From contig JASPKZ010004202.1 of NCBI GenBank assembly GCA_030220185.1, positions 686,001-750,000 on the forward strand: a stretch of DNA of 64,000 nt, read 5' to 3'. The notes beneath the pieces were generated by a model. It worked only from the letters and a program-made list of their open reading frames with translations. It made no database searches and was not told where the DNA came from. The stretch comes from Diploptera punctata (taxonomy: Eukaryota; Arthropoda; Insecta; Blattodea; Blaberidae). A program made the position numbers and the translations under genes. Below are positions 42,365-53,559 of the stretch, one piece after another; position 1 is the first letter of the stretch, and every line of letters begins with the position of its first letter.

Positions 42365-42470
42365 CACGTAGACATGTGGCAAGAATGGGGAATAAAAGAG
42401 GGATATGAAAGCTTCTTGTAGGAAAACTAGAGGGAAAACGCCCAGTTGGTAGACCAAGAATGAGATATCA
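42365..42470 (+). mobile_element. LINE-A scrap
   Basis: Encodes HVDMWQEWG and, in the next frame, KLLVGKLEGKRPVGRPRMR. Confidence 0.75.
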
Positions 42471-42590
42471 GATAAGTAGATTATACAGACTACTTAACTC
42501 AGGCCACAATCACAGTTCAATCATTTTTTTAATTACAACCAATCACAGTCGTGTTTCACCTCGAATTTATCAAAGCTTATTATATTAAAG

Positions 42591-42921
42591 TCCACCGCTG
42601 TGGTCTCGAGGTAGGGTGCTGCCTTGTCACGCAGCGGGCCCGGGTTCGATCCCCGGTCGGGGCAGTTTTTCTGGGTGAGGTTTTTATCGGGGTTTTCCTC
42701 ACCTGTAAGACAAATGTCAGGAAAACTTTAAGGCCCAACGAAATCATATGGTCATCATCATCCTTATCATTACCATTATCATCTTCATCATCCTTCACAG
42801 GTGTGGAAAGCAATGGGAAGCTACCACACCTACACAATTCCCTAGTAAAGCTATAAGCATAGCATGAAAATGCTATGATTGCTGTGAAGGACCTGTCTTC
42901 GGGCAGAATTACTATGGATGG
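42591..42921 (+). mobile_element. SINE-1 copy with 12-bp target-site duplication
   Basis: Full-length copy: TCCACCGCTGTGGTCTCGAG, GGGTTCGATCCCCGG, GACAAATGTCAGGAAAACTT, ATCATC repeats, hairpin ATGAAAATGCTATG, GGATGGATT end. ATTATATTAAAG stands at 42579-42590 and 42922-42933, a perfect duplication, so this is a relatively recent insertion. Confidence 0.93.
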
Positions 42922-43440
42922 ATTATATTAAAGAAAGCTCTTCCTTTTTAACATTCTAAATAAGTAATAGCATTATTTTGCAGTGACTGACTCTCTAAGA
43001 AATACGGCTACCAGATTGTATATATAGTTCACGAATGTCAGCTGATGGTGCTTCCGGGAGATAATATACCATTTGAAGCAATTATTTATACCACAAAAAA
43101 AACACTATTTGCACTTTCTTAAACGAATTATTTCCCAGGAAATAACGTTGCAAAAAATATAATTGACATATTTACATCATAGGACATCAGAAATTAATTA
43201 ATACCTATAATGTTGGTTATAAATTTCTCCACTAGGGTGCATTCGTACAATATTGCGATCTTTGGCAATAAATAATATGACCTGGTTGCAATAATAAAAA
43301 GCGTAGCAATCGTTTCTCATTTTGTTTTCAAACACAACGTTTCTCATTTGTTTTCAAACATCGCCATTTACATTAAATATGTAAATATTTTAAAATAACT
43401 ATATTTAAATAATGATTTGTGAGTAAACAGCTTAATTTTA

Positions 43441-43830
43441 TTCGTTAAATAGTCCTAACAAATGCCACTCTTGATTTCCAAATTCTCATAAGTAATGCCA
43501 CGAGTGATTTCCAAATTATCGATAAATTCACAGCTTAATTTGATTCGTTAAATAGTCCTAACAAATGCCACTCTTGATTTCCAAATTCTCATAAGTAATG
43601 CCACGAGTGATTTCCAAATTATCGATAAATTCACAGCTTAATTTGATTCGTTAAATAGTCCTAACAAATGCCACTCTTGATTTCCAAATTCTCATAAGTA
43701 ATGCCACGAGTGATTTCCAAATTATCGATAAATTCACAGCTTAATTTGATTCGTTAAATAGTCCTAACAAATGCCACTCTTGATTTTCAAATTCTCATAA
43801 ATAATGCCACGAGTGAATTCACGACTCACG
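43441..43830. repeat. 103-bp tandem repeat inside MITE-1
   Basis: The sequence TTCGTTAAATAGTCCTAACA starts at 43441, 43544, 43647 and 43750, an exact 103-bp period. Each unit contains GCCACTCTTGATTTCCAAAT and the terminus CATAAGTAATGCCACGAGTG. About 3.8 units, nearly identical. Confidence 0.93.
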
Positions 43831-43840
43831 AAGTGAGGAG

Positions 43841-44600
43841 TGAATTTATCCAGAGAATTTGGAAATCGAGAGTGGCATTTGTTAGGACTTTAACGAATAA
43901 AATTAAGCTGTTTACTCACAAACCATTATTTAAATATAGTTATTTTAAAATATTTATATATTTAATGTAAACAGCGATGTTTCAAAACAAATGAGAAACG
44001 ATTGGTACGCTTCATTTGCTTCTTTTGTTCTTCACTGCAACCATAGCATATTATTTATTGCCAAAGGAACGCAATATTGTAAGAATGCACTCTAGTGGAA
44101 AAAAATGAAACACACCAAACTGTATATTAATTCATTTCTGATGTCGTATGATGTAAATATGACAATATTTTTCTGGAATTACCTGAGAAAAAATACGTTT
44201 AAGAAAGTGCAAACAGTGGTTTCTTTTTTTGGTGGTATAATCAATTGCTACAAATGTTTTTATATTAACTCACGCATGCGCTATGTGTTGACATTCATGC
44301 ATTAGATATACAATCTGGTAGCCGTATTTCTTGGAGAGTCAGTCACTGCAAAATAATGCTATGACCTATTCAGAATGTTAAAAAGGAGATGCTTTCTTTA
44401 TTATGATAAACTTTAATTGGTAAATTTTAGGCGAAACACGACTGTGATTGGTTCTAAATAAAAAATCATTGAAATGTGATTGGTCATTGGCTCCCATTAG
44501 GGACATGAGTTTAAATAGTCTAGATAAATTCACTCCTCACTTGGTTAATCGTTTATCGGTGATTTGGAAATCACTCGTGGCATTACTTATGAGGATTATT
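43841..44600 (+). mobile_element. MITE-1 copy
   Basis: Runs from the shared palindromic centre to GGTCATTGGCTCCCATTAGG and beyond to GATTTGGAAATCACTCGTGG. Contains the stretch with AATACGGCT-type sequence seen at 14.6 and 43.0 kb in reverse. A 66-codon frame inside is fortuitous. Confidence 0.7.
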
Positions 44601-44604
44601 TGAA

Positions 44605-44700
44605 AATAATACTTCAACATAGGGATGTGTGGAGAGCTTACGTCCGCAAGTCTATGGACCCACGAGTTCGATACAGCCAGTTAGTTAGTTAGTTAGTAAG
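44605..44700 (+). mobile_element. LINE-A 3' tail scrap
   Basis: ATAGGGATGTGTGGAGAGCT to (GTTA)n; end of LINE-A only. Confidence 0.8.
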
Positions 44701-44984
44701 AAATCGTTAACATCAATATGAAAACAAAAAAAAAACACGAGCAAATACTTTATCAGTTTAAAATCAAGGTCAGTGGAGGAACAAATGATTATACAATTTC
44801 ACTGTTTAAAGAGATCACTGTGATGTTCATTTGTTTATTCAGCAATAACAATGTTACGTGCACCTCATATAAAATGAGCAAATCATCATTACGTTTAAAA
44901 AGACATATTTCACAAATTTAATAGCTTTTCACATAGCATTTCGTTACATATATTTCCAAGAAAATCGCATCTTAATCATTTGGC

Positions 44985-45271
44985 GCATGTCAAACAAACG
45001 CTGGCTTATCCGCCACTGTAAACTTCACTATCTGTTTGTTTATTCTTACGTCATAAATCCCTTTATTGACCTGCACTTCAAGCTATATTCATCATCATTT
45101 TCTTTCAGGGATCTGGTCCGATTTCATTTTGTTCAGCCGAGTGCTTTCTTGACCTTCCTATCGATCTTCGGCCTTCAGGATTATACATCAGCACCATCTT
45201 TGGTATCCTATCCTCTTTACAGATGTTCTATCTAATTGTTCCTGTGTTCTTCTATTTGTTGTACTTTTCCT
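44985..45271 (-). mobile_element. LINE-B-type 3' UTR fragment
   Basis: Minus-strand tail with GGAAAGTC-type sequence and TCGGCCTTCAGGATTA; the phrase GGTATCCTATCCTCTTTACA is repeated in altered form at 45.72 kb beside a LINE-B. Interrupted at 45272 by SINE-5. Confidence 0.5.
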
Positions 45272-45612
45272 CCTCCTGGCGCGACAGGCCTAGAAAGCCC
45301 TTAGCCTACCAGCTGACTGCTGGCCTCACACCCACATGTGTCAATCACAGAGGTAGATGATCATCCAGCCAGTGTAGGGATGACATGTGGTTAGCATGTC
45401 GAGTCCCCCAGCCGTTATAGCCGGTTCCTCAACCTGGAGCCACTACTTATTGTAGCTACCCAATTGCATCACGATGCTGGGTGGGCACCGGTCCCATACT
45501 GCCCGAAATACCATGAGAAAATTTCTTCCCCCATGGAGACTCGAACCAGCGCAAGTCCTGTAGCTCTGCGCCAAGGCTTCCTACCTTAACCGCTCGGCTA
45601 CGGCGCGGGGAC
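45272..45612 (-). mobile_element. SINE-5 copy
   Basis: The right end is tRNA-like in reverse (head CCGCGCCGTAGCCGAGCGGT, with a B-box-type GGTTCGAGTCTCC near 45540), the left end carries CTGGCGCGACAGGCCTAGAA. About 340 bp, GC-rich against AT-rich flanks. Confidence 0.7.
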
Positions 45613-45725
45613 TTCGGTATCCTAATCGGTAAATAGGATATCTGGTTTTATGGGAAAATAATTTAATTTAAAACTTTCCTTAAATCTTTTGATTATTAAC
45701 TGATTTTTAAGTTTAGTTTATCCTA

Positions 45726-46190
45726 TCCTCTGTCATTCTTTGCAGATGTTCTATTCAATTGTTCCTGTATTCTACTTGTCGAAGAAGTGGTTCCTCTCTC
45801 ATATTCTCATTTCTAATATGTTCTTCTCTTGTACAACCTTTCACAGCCCGTAGGAATCTCATTTCCACTGCCTGAATTTTACTTTTTTCTTTTTCCTTCA
45901 GGACCCAGGCCTCACTTCCATACATCACCACTGGTAGTGCCATCGTTGGGTAAACTCTTAGCTGCGTATCCTTTCTTATTTTGTTCCTCAATGTTCGTCT
46001 GATTGTTCCACAAATATGTTGAAATTTCTGCATTTTCTTATTTATATCTTGTTCTTCTTCATAAGTTATATCGCAGCTCAAATATTGCAAGTGTGAAACC
46101 TGTTTATCTTCTATTACTATTTTTGTTCTTATTGGGTACCTTCCATGGAACGCCATTATCTTAGTTTTTTGATTTTGAAATGATCATATC
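45726..46190 (-). mobile_element. LINE-B 3' end
   Basis: Minus-strand frame 46156-45755 (133 codons): MAFHGRYPIRTKIVIEDKQ, LSCDITYEEEQDINKKMQKF, TMALPVVMYGSEAWVLKEKE and QAVEMRFLRAVKGCTREEHI. A frameshift ends it before the GRPxxRW tail. Confidence 0.88.
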
Positions 46191-46199
46191 TTAAGTTCA

Positions 46200-46355
46200 T
46201 TTTAAGGCCTCTTCTGGCACATCGTTATCACCATCATCATCTCACATATCATCGGGGCAGTGTACCTCCGCCTTCCAGGCGCCCCAACCTCAAAAGTGGG
46301 TTACAAGTACACCATGTCAGAAGAGAACACCAGAAATGTTGAAATGAAAATCTGG
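46200..46355 (-). mobile_element. SINE-6 fragment
   Basis: CATATCATCGGGGCAGTGTA, CCTCCGCCTTCCAGGCGCCC and CAACCTCAAAAGTGGGTTAC; matches 61.8 kb closely. Confidence 0.65.
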
Positions 46356-46489
46356 GGCATTTGGAAAAAATATGTATTATATATTTCTTAGATATAGTAT
46401 TTAATTGATAGGCTGCTATTGGTAGCCTTCAAAAATATAATCTGCAAAACATAATAGATTCCATGTTTTATTTCGTTCAATTTCAACCA

Positions 46490-46760
46490 ATAGTCTGTGA
46501 GAATTTAATTGTCCTATTTGGCACTTTCCCTCTGGGTTTTCTGTAATAAGTATCCATGCCCTTCTTGAATAGACTAGGACTACATGCGAGTTATTCTATG
46601 TCATATATGCCTCTCCTGCCGCTCTGGGTTTTCTGCAGTAAGTTTCCACGCCCCTTTCGCAAAAATTAGAATATAAGTTATTGCCCCATCTCATAACTGC
46701 CTTTCCTATTGGGCAATTTCCCTTTGTTTTCCGTAATAAGTTTCCATGCCCTTCTTAGAA
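46490..46760 (-). repeat. Three decayed LINE-A-like segments in a row
   Basis: TTTCCCTCTGGGTTTTCTG (46524), CTCTGGGTTTTCTGCAGTAA (46621) and TTTCCCTTTGTTTTCCGTAA (46719), each followed by a TTTCCATGCCC-type phrase, resemble the GKPEGK region of LINE-A on the minus strand, spaced about 95-100 bp. Confidence 0.5.
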
Positions 46761-46769
46761 ATAGTACAT

Positions 46770-47402
46770 GTAAGTTGGCTGAATTCAAATACCTAGGAAC
46801 AATAATCACAAATAGGAATGAGATGCACAAAGAAATTAAACATAGGCTCAATTCTGGAAATGCGTGTTATTGTGCATTGCAGAGACTCTTGATGTCCCAA
46901 CTCCTTTCAAAAAACGTTAAACTGAAAATATATAAAACTGTTATTCTACCAGTTATATTATATGGGTGCGAAACATGGACTCTTACTTTAAGGGAGGAAA
47001 TGAGATTACGAGTATTTGAGAATAAAGTTCTTAGGAAAATTTTTGGACCAAAGAGAGATGAACAGACAGGTGAATGGAGAAGACTACATAACAATGAACT
47101 ACATGGTCTTTATAGGAAGCCAGATATAATAAGAACAGTTAAGTCTCGTAGACTGTGATGGGGAGGACATGTTGCGCGTATGGGGAATGAAAGACGTGCA
47201 TGGAAGCTTCTTGTAGGAAAGCCAGAGGGAAAACGCCCAGTTGGTAGACCAAGAAGTGGGAGAACAACTTTAACTATGATTTGAGGGAAGTAGATTACAC
47301 AGGGAATGATTGGAAAGCATTCGCTCAGGAAGGGATGTATGGAGAGCTTATGTCCCCGCGGCCATGAACCTAGGGGTTCGATAGTGCCAGTAAGTAAGTA
47401 AG
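46770..47402 (+). mobile_element. LINE-A 3' end, best preserved
   Basis: Open from 46709 to 47158 (149 codons): LAEFKYLGTIITNRNEMHKE, LLMSQLLSKNVKLKIYKTVI, LPVILYGCETWTLTLREEMR, RVFENKVLRKIFGPKRDEQT and LYRKPDIIRTVKSRRL. A TGA replaces the tryptophan of RLRWG at 47156-47158; downstream GNERRAWKLLVGKPEGKRPV continues, then a small deletion in GRPRMRWENN. The tail is at 47380-47402. Confidence 0.92.
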
Positions 47403-47645
47403 TTAATCTCCCACCTCATATATGTCCATTCTAGTGGGCACTTTACCTCTTTTTTCCTCAATTATTTGCCATGCCCCTCTTTAAATTCCTGTCGATCGTA
47501 GTTGTTCTTATTATATCAGATATGTCATGAAGATCAAGTAGATCACCCTTATGTTGTTTCCACCATTCAACTGTTTATCTCTGATATATTTTATTTTTGT
47601 TCATTATCATCAGGTTGTCTGTTATGATATTTGTGGCTTTCTCTC
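47403..47645 (-). mobile_element. Old LINE-A-like remnant
   Basis: Minus strand: decayed GKVPTRMDIYEVGD, then CTTATTATATCAGATATGTC matching LYRKPDIIRT with heavy divergence. It shows an older subfamily beside the younger copy. Confidence 0.55.
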
Positions 47646-47684
47646 CAGGTATTGGCGAAATTGTAATTAATTTCATATATTAGG

Positions 47685-47925
47685 GCACCTGGAAGGCTTA
47701 GTTACGCAACCCTGATGATGTGATTGATGATAAATGATAATAAAGCAGCTGGAATCCTTAATTTAAACTAAACCTAAATTCCAGACCATGGGCAACCACA
47801 GGAATAATTCCCTTTAAGGAAAAAAATCCTATGGTTTGGTCGGGAATCGAACCCGGGATCTCGTGAACTGTAGTCAGGAACGCTGACCACTAGCCCATGA
47901 CGCTGATCAGTGTCTAATAAATAAA
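47685..47925 (-). mobile_element. SINE-6 copy with tRNA-like head
   Basis: The right end in reverse reads GCGTCATGGGCTAGTGGTCA with B box GGGTTCGATTCCCGACC near 47848. The body continues leftwards to GGGCACCTGGAAGGCTTAGT, linking the 'CACCTGGAAGG' fragments elsewhere to a tRNA-derived SINE. Confidence 0.75.
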
Positions 47926-48047
47926 AACCTGAAATTATTTATTAAAAAGTTCAAAGCACCTGAATGTAGGCCTATGCCTAAATTACTATCCTAAGTGATT
48001 CTCGAATCTCATATTATAATAAAGCTATGATTATGATTATTATGATA

Positions 48048-48075
48048 ATAATAATTATTATTATTATTATTATTA

Positions 48076-48118
<43 letters not shown>
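48048..48118. repeat. (ATT)n microsatellite
   Basis: About 22 units with two interruptions. Confidence 0.9.
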
Positions 48119-48775
48119 CTTTAAATAATATCTCTCTAAAATACAATTTAAGAATATCTACAGCTAAAACAAAAATATTAGCTCTGAAAGGAAAATGTGC
48201 AATAAGAACAAAAATAATGATAAACAATGTAATTATAGAGCAAGCTCAGAATTTTAATTATTTGGGATGTCATTTAGGCAATGTCAGAAATGTAGATAAA
48301 CACTCTAAAATACAACGATTCAATTATCTATGTGGCACAATTAAACGCACTTTATTGAATAAGACTAGAAAAGAAACTATTTTGAAGTTTTACAAAGTAT
48401 TGGCAGTTCCATCTCTTATTTATGGATGTGAAACCTGGACATTAACAAAGACAGATAGTAAACAAATAGAGGCTGCTGAAATGAAGATGTTGAGATCAAT
48501 AGCAGGATACCAAAGGACCGATAAAAAGAAAAACGAAGATATAAGAACAGAACTTAATATATTTAATCTCTGTGAAAGAATAAAATATTATCAAAATGCT
48601 TATCTTCAGCACGTATTACGAATGAATGAACAGCGCATACCAAGAAGAATGTATAATTATAGACCAAAAGGGAGAAGAATGTTGGGAAGACCATTGAAGA
48701 GATGGAAGGACCAATTCAACCTATAATGAGATCGGAACAGGCCATTGGGCTTAATTCTTGTTGCTAATGATGAAA
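48119..48775 (+). mobile_element. LINE-B 3' end, intact C-terminal frame
   Basis: 169 codons (48217-48726): EQAQNFNYLGCHLGNVRNVD, GTIKRTLLNKTRKETILKFY, VPSLIYGCETWTLTKTDSKQ, AAEMKMLRSIAGYQRTDKKK and KGRRMLGRPLKRWKDQFNL, stop, then a short 3' UTR with TTGGGCTTAATTCTTG. Upstream 48119-48216 is also open in this frame. No disabling change within the fragment. Confidence 0.9.
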
Positions 48776-48789
48776 TTAATTTTTTTGAT

Positions 48790-49645
<856 letters not shown>

Positions 49646-49904
49646 CATCAGGAATTCAATTGCTTGTTCTACAGTAAATGCAAATTGAATGTTTATCGCA
49701 ATCAGTCAGATATGTGAAAGAGGAATTTGATAAAAAATAAGTAATTCAATAAACGAACGAGATAAAACTTGGCTTCAATTTGTGTAGAGACATTCAATGC
49801 TAACTGTTCATTCAACACACAGGTGAAGGTTTTGTAAATGTACTGGTAACAACAACAAAAAATGTTTTATTTTTGTTCTGGTAGAGTTAAGACAATAATG
49901 CCTC

Positions 49905-50145
49905 TTTTGTTCCCCCCCCCCTTTCGTTTACATTGTGTTTCCTTCTTGTTTTACTTTATTGTTCTACCTTATTGTTTTTACCTTTTTTGTCAACTTTATT
50001 TTATTCTCACATATAGATACAAGGATAGGATACACACCCAGACCCAAGGTGGAGATTTAAAATCCCCTACCCCGCCGGGAATCGAACCCGGGTCGGGGGA
50101 GTGGAAGGTAGGGACTCTACCGACTACGTCACGGCGAAGGACTTT
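49905..50145 (-). mobile_element. SINE-4 copy 1 of a tandem pair
   Basis: The right end in reverse is a tRNA-like head, CGCCGTGACGTAGTCGGTAG, with B box GGGTTCGATTCCCGGCG; to its left lies GGTGGAGATTTAAAATCCCC and a T-rich tail. Confidence 0.75.
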
Positions 50146-50330
50146 TTTTTCCTTTTTGTTTTGCCTTTTTTGTCAACTTTCTTTTATCCTCAGATAGACA
50201 CAAGGACAGGACACACACACTCAGACCCAAGGTGGAGATTTAAAATCCCCTACCCTCCAGGAATCGAACCCGGGTCGCCGGAGTAGAAGGTAGGGACCTC
50301 TACCGACTACGCCACAGCGACGGACATTTT
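50146..50330 (-). mobile_element. SINE-4 copy 2 of a tandem pair
   Basis: Same order as the previous copy: CTTTTTTGTCAACTTTCTTT at the left, GGTGGAGATTTAAAATCCCC, GGAATCGAACCCGGGTCGCC and CTACCGACTACGCCACAGCG. Direct head-to-tail arrangement. Confidence 0.78.
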
Positions 50331-50339
50331 AAATGTAGA

Positions 50340-50845
50340 TGGATAGATCATCGGTTGATTAATGTCTTTGACATCGTCCGATTCCTAATAGCCAATTTTG
50401 TCGGACAATCCAATTTCCTGATTGTAGATGTTTCTCCTTCATATATAAACATATTCCCTGACTCTAGGAGGTTTTAGGTCTTCCTCTGCCTCGTCTTCCC
50501 TCAGGTTTCCATTCCAAAACAGATTTTGGTAGTCGATCCTCTTCCATTCGCTGGACATGTCCGTACGATCTTAATTGCTGAGTTTTAATATAATCTAAAA
50601 TAGTGTCTTCAATCTTCATTTTCTCCCTTATAACTGAGTTTCTAATTTTTTCTCTTCTTGAAATTCTTGCGGCCCTTCGTATAAAATCCATTTCCGTTGC
50701 CAAAAGGTACTTATTTGTTTTTGTTGTTAATGACCAAAAGTTCTGCTCCATAAGTAATGATGCTTTTAACAATTGTATGATATATATTCATTTTATTTTT
50801 ATTACTTATATTTTTATCCCACAATATTCCATTGAGTCATTTTAA
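50340..50845 (-). mobile_element. LINE-C 3' end
   Basis: Minus-strand frame 50772-50464 (102 codons): NKYLLATEMDFIRRAARISR, REKIRNSVIREKMKIEDTIL, YGHVQRMEEDRLPKSVLEWK and PEGRRGRGRPKTS. The frame extends upstream with a stop in the YGAE-type box, where ALLMEQNFWSL replaces the expected residues. This copy is the reference for LINE-C in the window. Confidence 0.85.
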
Positions 50846-50879
50846 ATGTTATTGCTTTTTTATATATATATATTTCCTT

Positions 50880-51085
50880 CTCGTTTTCTCTCGTTTACAC
50901 TGTTCTTCCTATTTTGTTTTACCTTTGTTAACCTTTTCTTCTTATTCACGCATACAAACACAAGACAGGACACACACCCAGGCCCAGGGTGGAGATTTAA
51001 AATCCCCTACCCCGCCGGGAATCGAACCCGGATCGCCGGAGTGGAAGGTAGGGACTCTACCGACTACGCCACGGCGACGGACCTC
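50880..51085 (-). mobile_element. SINE-4 copy 3
   Basis: GGTGGAGATTTAAAATCCCC, GGGAATCGAACCCGGATCGC and CTACCGACTACGCCACGGCG, same order as at 49.9-50.3 kb. Confidence 0.8.
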
Positions 51086-51225
51086 GAACCCGTAGGTTTA
51101 TGGCTGCATGGCTAATAGCTCTCGATACATCCCTATCCTGAGCAAATGTCTCTGTATAATCTACTTCCCTCAAATCATGGTTAATATGTTTCTACCTCAT
51201 TCTTGGTCTACCAACTGGGCGTTCG
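51086..51225 (-). mobile_element. LINE-A 3' tail fragment
   Basis: TCGAACCCGTAGGTTTATGG to TTCTTGGTCTACCAACTGGG, with deletions. Confidence 0.8.
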
Positions 51226-51365
51226 AGTTATTTAGCAGATAAAACCGGTTCTAACAAACTGTTATCTGTTAATTCTGTGGGAGTCAATTTTCCCTTAATT
51301 ATTTGATAAACTGATGTTCTGAGAATATTTATCTCTCAAGGAATTACTAATAAATTGCTATGATT

Positions 51366-51630
51366 ATGTGTCACGGTGGAGCTTTGGATACCATGCTCGA
51401 CTCTCGATCCTTGGTTCGCGGGTTCAAACTCGGGTGGAATCGATTGCTTTTAATAGCCTAAATGTCGCAAAGAATTGTTTCTTCTGAAAGGAAGAAAAAA
51501 ATGTGTCATGTCATAGATTTATGGAACGTAAAGAAAACTAACCCTTTCATCAAAACTGTCGACCTTCACACATTCAAATTTGATTTGCTGCGCTTAATGT
51601 AGAGACCGTCGTTAAATAAAATGTTATTTT
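51366..51630 (+). mobile_element. SINE-8, tRNA-like head
   Basis: CACGGTGGAGCTTTGGATAC fits an A box and GCGGGTTCAAACTCGG a B box about 35 bp later. The 3' part with GTCGACCTTCACACATTCAA and GACCGTCGTTAAATAAAATG has no match in the window, so the boundary is estimated. Confidence 0.5.
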
Positions 51631-51734
51631 TAAGTAGAAACTTGATGGCAAAATTCTGTTGAGCTATTGGTAACAATATAAAAATTATATTGTAATAATA
51701 AATTACCGGTACATTTTTTATCAAAAGTAATGCC

Positions 51735-52365
51735 ACGAGTGATTACCAATGTATATAGACTATTTAACTCATGCCCCAAATGGGAGTCAATGACCAATCA
51801 CATTTCAATGATTTTTTATTTACAACCAATTACAGTCGTGTTTCGCCTAGCTCTTTATCGATTTCTCTTTATCAGCTCCTGCTTTTGTGATAAAGAAAGA
51901 TCCTTTTTTAATAACCTGAACAAGTTAGACCATTATTTTTCTCCAACAAATACAATGAATGTAGCAAATAATGAAAATATTCCTTGACTTTACTGAGTTG
52001 TTTACTAAAAAAAATAAATGAATAACCCGTAATGTTGATTATGATATATAGTTTGATGTGTTTCATTATTTCTCCACTTGGGTGCACTCTTACAATATTG
52101 CGATCTTATTTGGCAATAAATAATATGATCAAGCAGCAGTGATTGAACATAACCTCACATTTCTGATTTGTTTTCAAACATCGCCGTTTACATTAAATAT
52201 ATAAATGTTTTAAAATAACTATAGTTAAACAATGATTTGTGAGTAAACAGCTTAATTTTATTCGTTAAATAGTCCTAACAAATGCCACTCTTGATTTCCA
52301 AATTCTCTAGATAAATTCACTAGTTTGGAAATCACTCGTGGCATTACTTATGAGAATTTATCTAG
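51735..52365 (-). mobile_element. MITE-1 copy, left half of a palindromic pair
   Basis: Starts CCAATGTATATAGACTATTT, has GACCAATCACATTTCAATG and ACCAATTACAGTCGTGTTTC, and ends GGCATTACTTATGAG. Closely matches 1845-2474. Confidence 0.75.
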
Positions 52366-52677
52366 TAAGTAAAGTAAAGTAAAGAGATCCCACAACAGAC
52401 CCGGAGGCCCTTGGGGTAGTAGGAGGTTAAGGCTCCCACTTTTTCTAGACAATCGGCACTTTATGTCAGCCGGGTTGTCAGCCCTGCGTGACGGCCGCCT
52501 TTACCCCCAGAACAAGCGTCTGGTATTCATTTCCGTTAGAGGCTGAGTCGACCCCAGGGCCATGGTGCCGCCAGAGTGTTTGGGTCAGTTTAAAAATCCT
52601 GACCCCAACGGGACTTGAACCCTCGACCCTCCGACTTGTAGCCCAGTGCCTTAACCACTAGGCTACGGCGTGCCCCC
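52366..52677 (-). mobile_element. SINE-2 copy with 13-bp target-site duplication
   Basis: Reverse SINE-2 with TAAAGT repeats at its tail and the head GGCACGCCGTAGCCTAGTGG at the right. AGAATTTATCTAG is present at 52353-52365 and 52678-52690. It landed between the two MITE-1 halves. Confidence 0.93.
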
Positions 52678-52690
52678 AGAATTTATCTAG

Positions 52691-53165
52691 AGAATTTGGA
52701 AATCAAGAGTGGCATTTGTTAGGACTATTTAAAGAATAAAATTAAGCTGTTTACTCACAAATCATTATTTAAATATAGTTATTTTAAAATATTTATATAT
52801 TTAATGTAAACGGCGATGTTTGAAAACAAATGAGAAACGTTATGTTTAATTTGTTCATCACTGCAACCAGATCATATGTATTGCCAAATAGAATCGCAAC
52901 ATTGTAAGAATGCACCCTAGTGGAGAAAAAATGAAACATCATTACGGGTTATTAATTAATTTCTGATGTCCTATGATGTAAATATGTAAATTATATTTTT
53001 CTGCAAAGTTAATCCGTGGGAAATAATACGTTTAGAAAATACAAACAGTGGTTTCTTTTTTATGGTATAATCAATTGCTACGAATATTTTTCTATTATGT
53101 CTCGCAAGCAGAATCTGGTTACATTCCTGCCCTATATATACAATCTGGAAGCCACTTGATAAAAT
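52691..53165 (+). mobile_element. MITE-1 copy, right half, split by a LINE
   Basis: GAATTTGGAAATCAAGAGTG, GGCGATGTTTGAAAACAAAT and AATCTGGTTACATTCCTGCC; stops at CACTTGATAAAAT, the target of a LINE insertion, and resumes at 53402. Confidence 0.78.
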
Positions 53166-53388
53166 ATTCTTCTTCTTCTTCTTCCTCTACGCATGAAAGC
53201 TGGCAGCTTGTTGCGTGTTCATTCACTACAGATCCGCGGTGTGGTGACATCCTTCCATCGTAGTTGTGGTCTTCCTAATGGTCTTTTCTGCTGAGGTGTC
53301 CAGTCACGTACTTTCTTTACTAATCTGCTGTTCTCCATTCTATCTATGTGATTGCTTCAATTTATTCTTCTATCATTTATCCAGAGGT
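53166..53388 (-). mobile_element. Short LINE 3' end with 13-bp target-site duplication
   Basis: Begins with TTC repeats (a GAA tail in reverse) and encodes on the minus strand degenerate QKRPLGRPQLRWKDVTTPRI and a preceding HIDRMENSRLVKKVRDWT. CACTTGATAAAAT occurs at 53153-53165 and 53389-53401, an exact duplication. Only 223 bp long, a severely 5'-truncated insertion. Confidence 0.88.
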
Positions 53389-53401
53389 CACTTGATAAAA
53401 T

Positions 53402-53515
53402 GAAAGTGATAAAATCGAGATGAAAAACGACTGTAATTGGTTGTAAATCAAAATTCATTGAAATGTGATTGGTCATTGACTCCCATTTGGGGCATGAGTT
53501 AAATAGTCAATACTA
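53402..53515 (+). mobile_element. MITE-1, remainder of right half
   Basis: Contains ACGACTGTAATTGGTTGTAA, TTGAAATGTGATTGGTCATT and CATTTGGGGCATGAGTTAAA, the mirror of the left half's outer end. Confidence 0.78.
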
Positions 53516-53559
53516 AACGATTGAGGTGGATAGTCATATGATACAATTTCAAATATATA

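Larger units (their letters stand above)
42480..43840 (-). mobile_element. MITE-1 copy, expanded and split by SINE-1
   Basis: Begins with GACTACTTAACTCAGGCCA and the CAATCACAGTCGTGTTTC box, is interrupted by SINE-1 at 42591-42921, and ends in a tandem array of its own terminal part. The neighbouring copy 43811-44600 is in the opposite orientation, so the pair makes a long palindrome. Confidence 0.7.

Noticed and set aside
43441..43830. CRISPR-like array
   Set aside because: Units are contiguous with no unique spacers, and the DNA is eukaryotic.
44718..44921. 67-codon frame at 44.7 kb
   Set aside because: Short, AT-rich, no family feature; length expected by chance.
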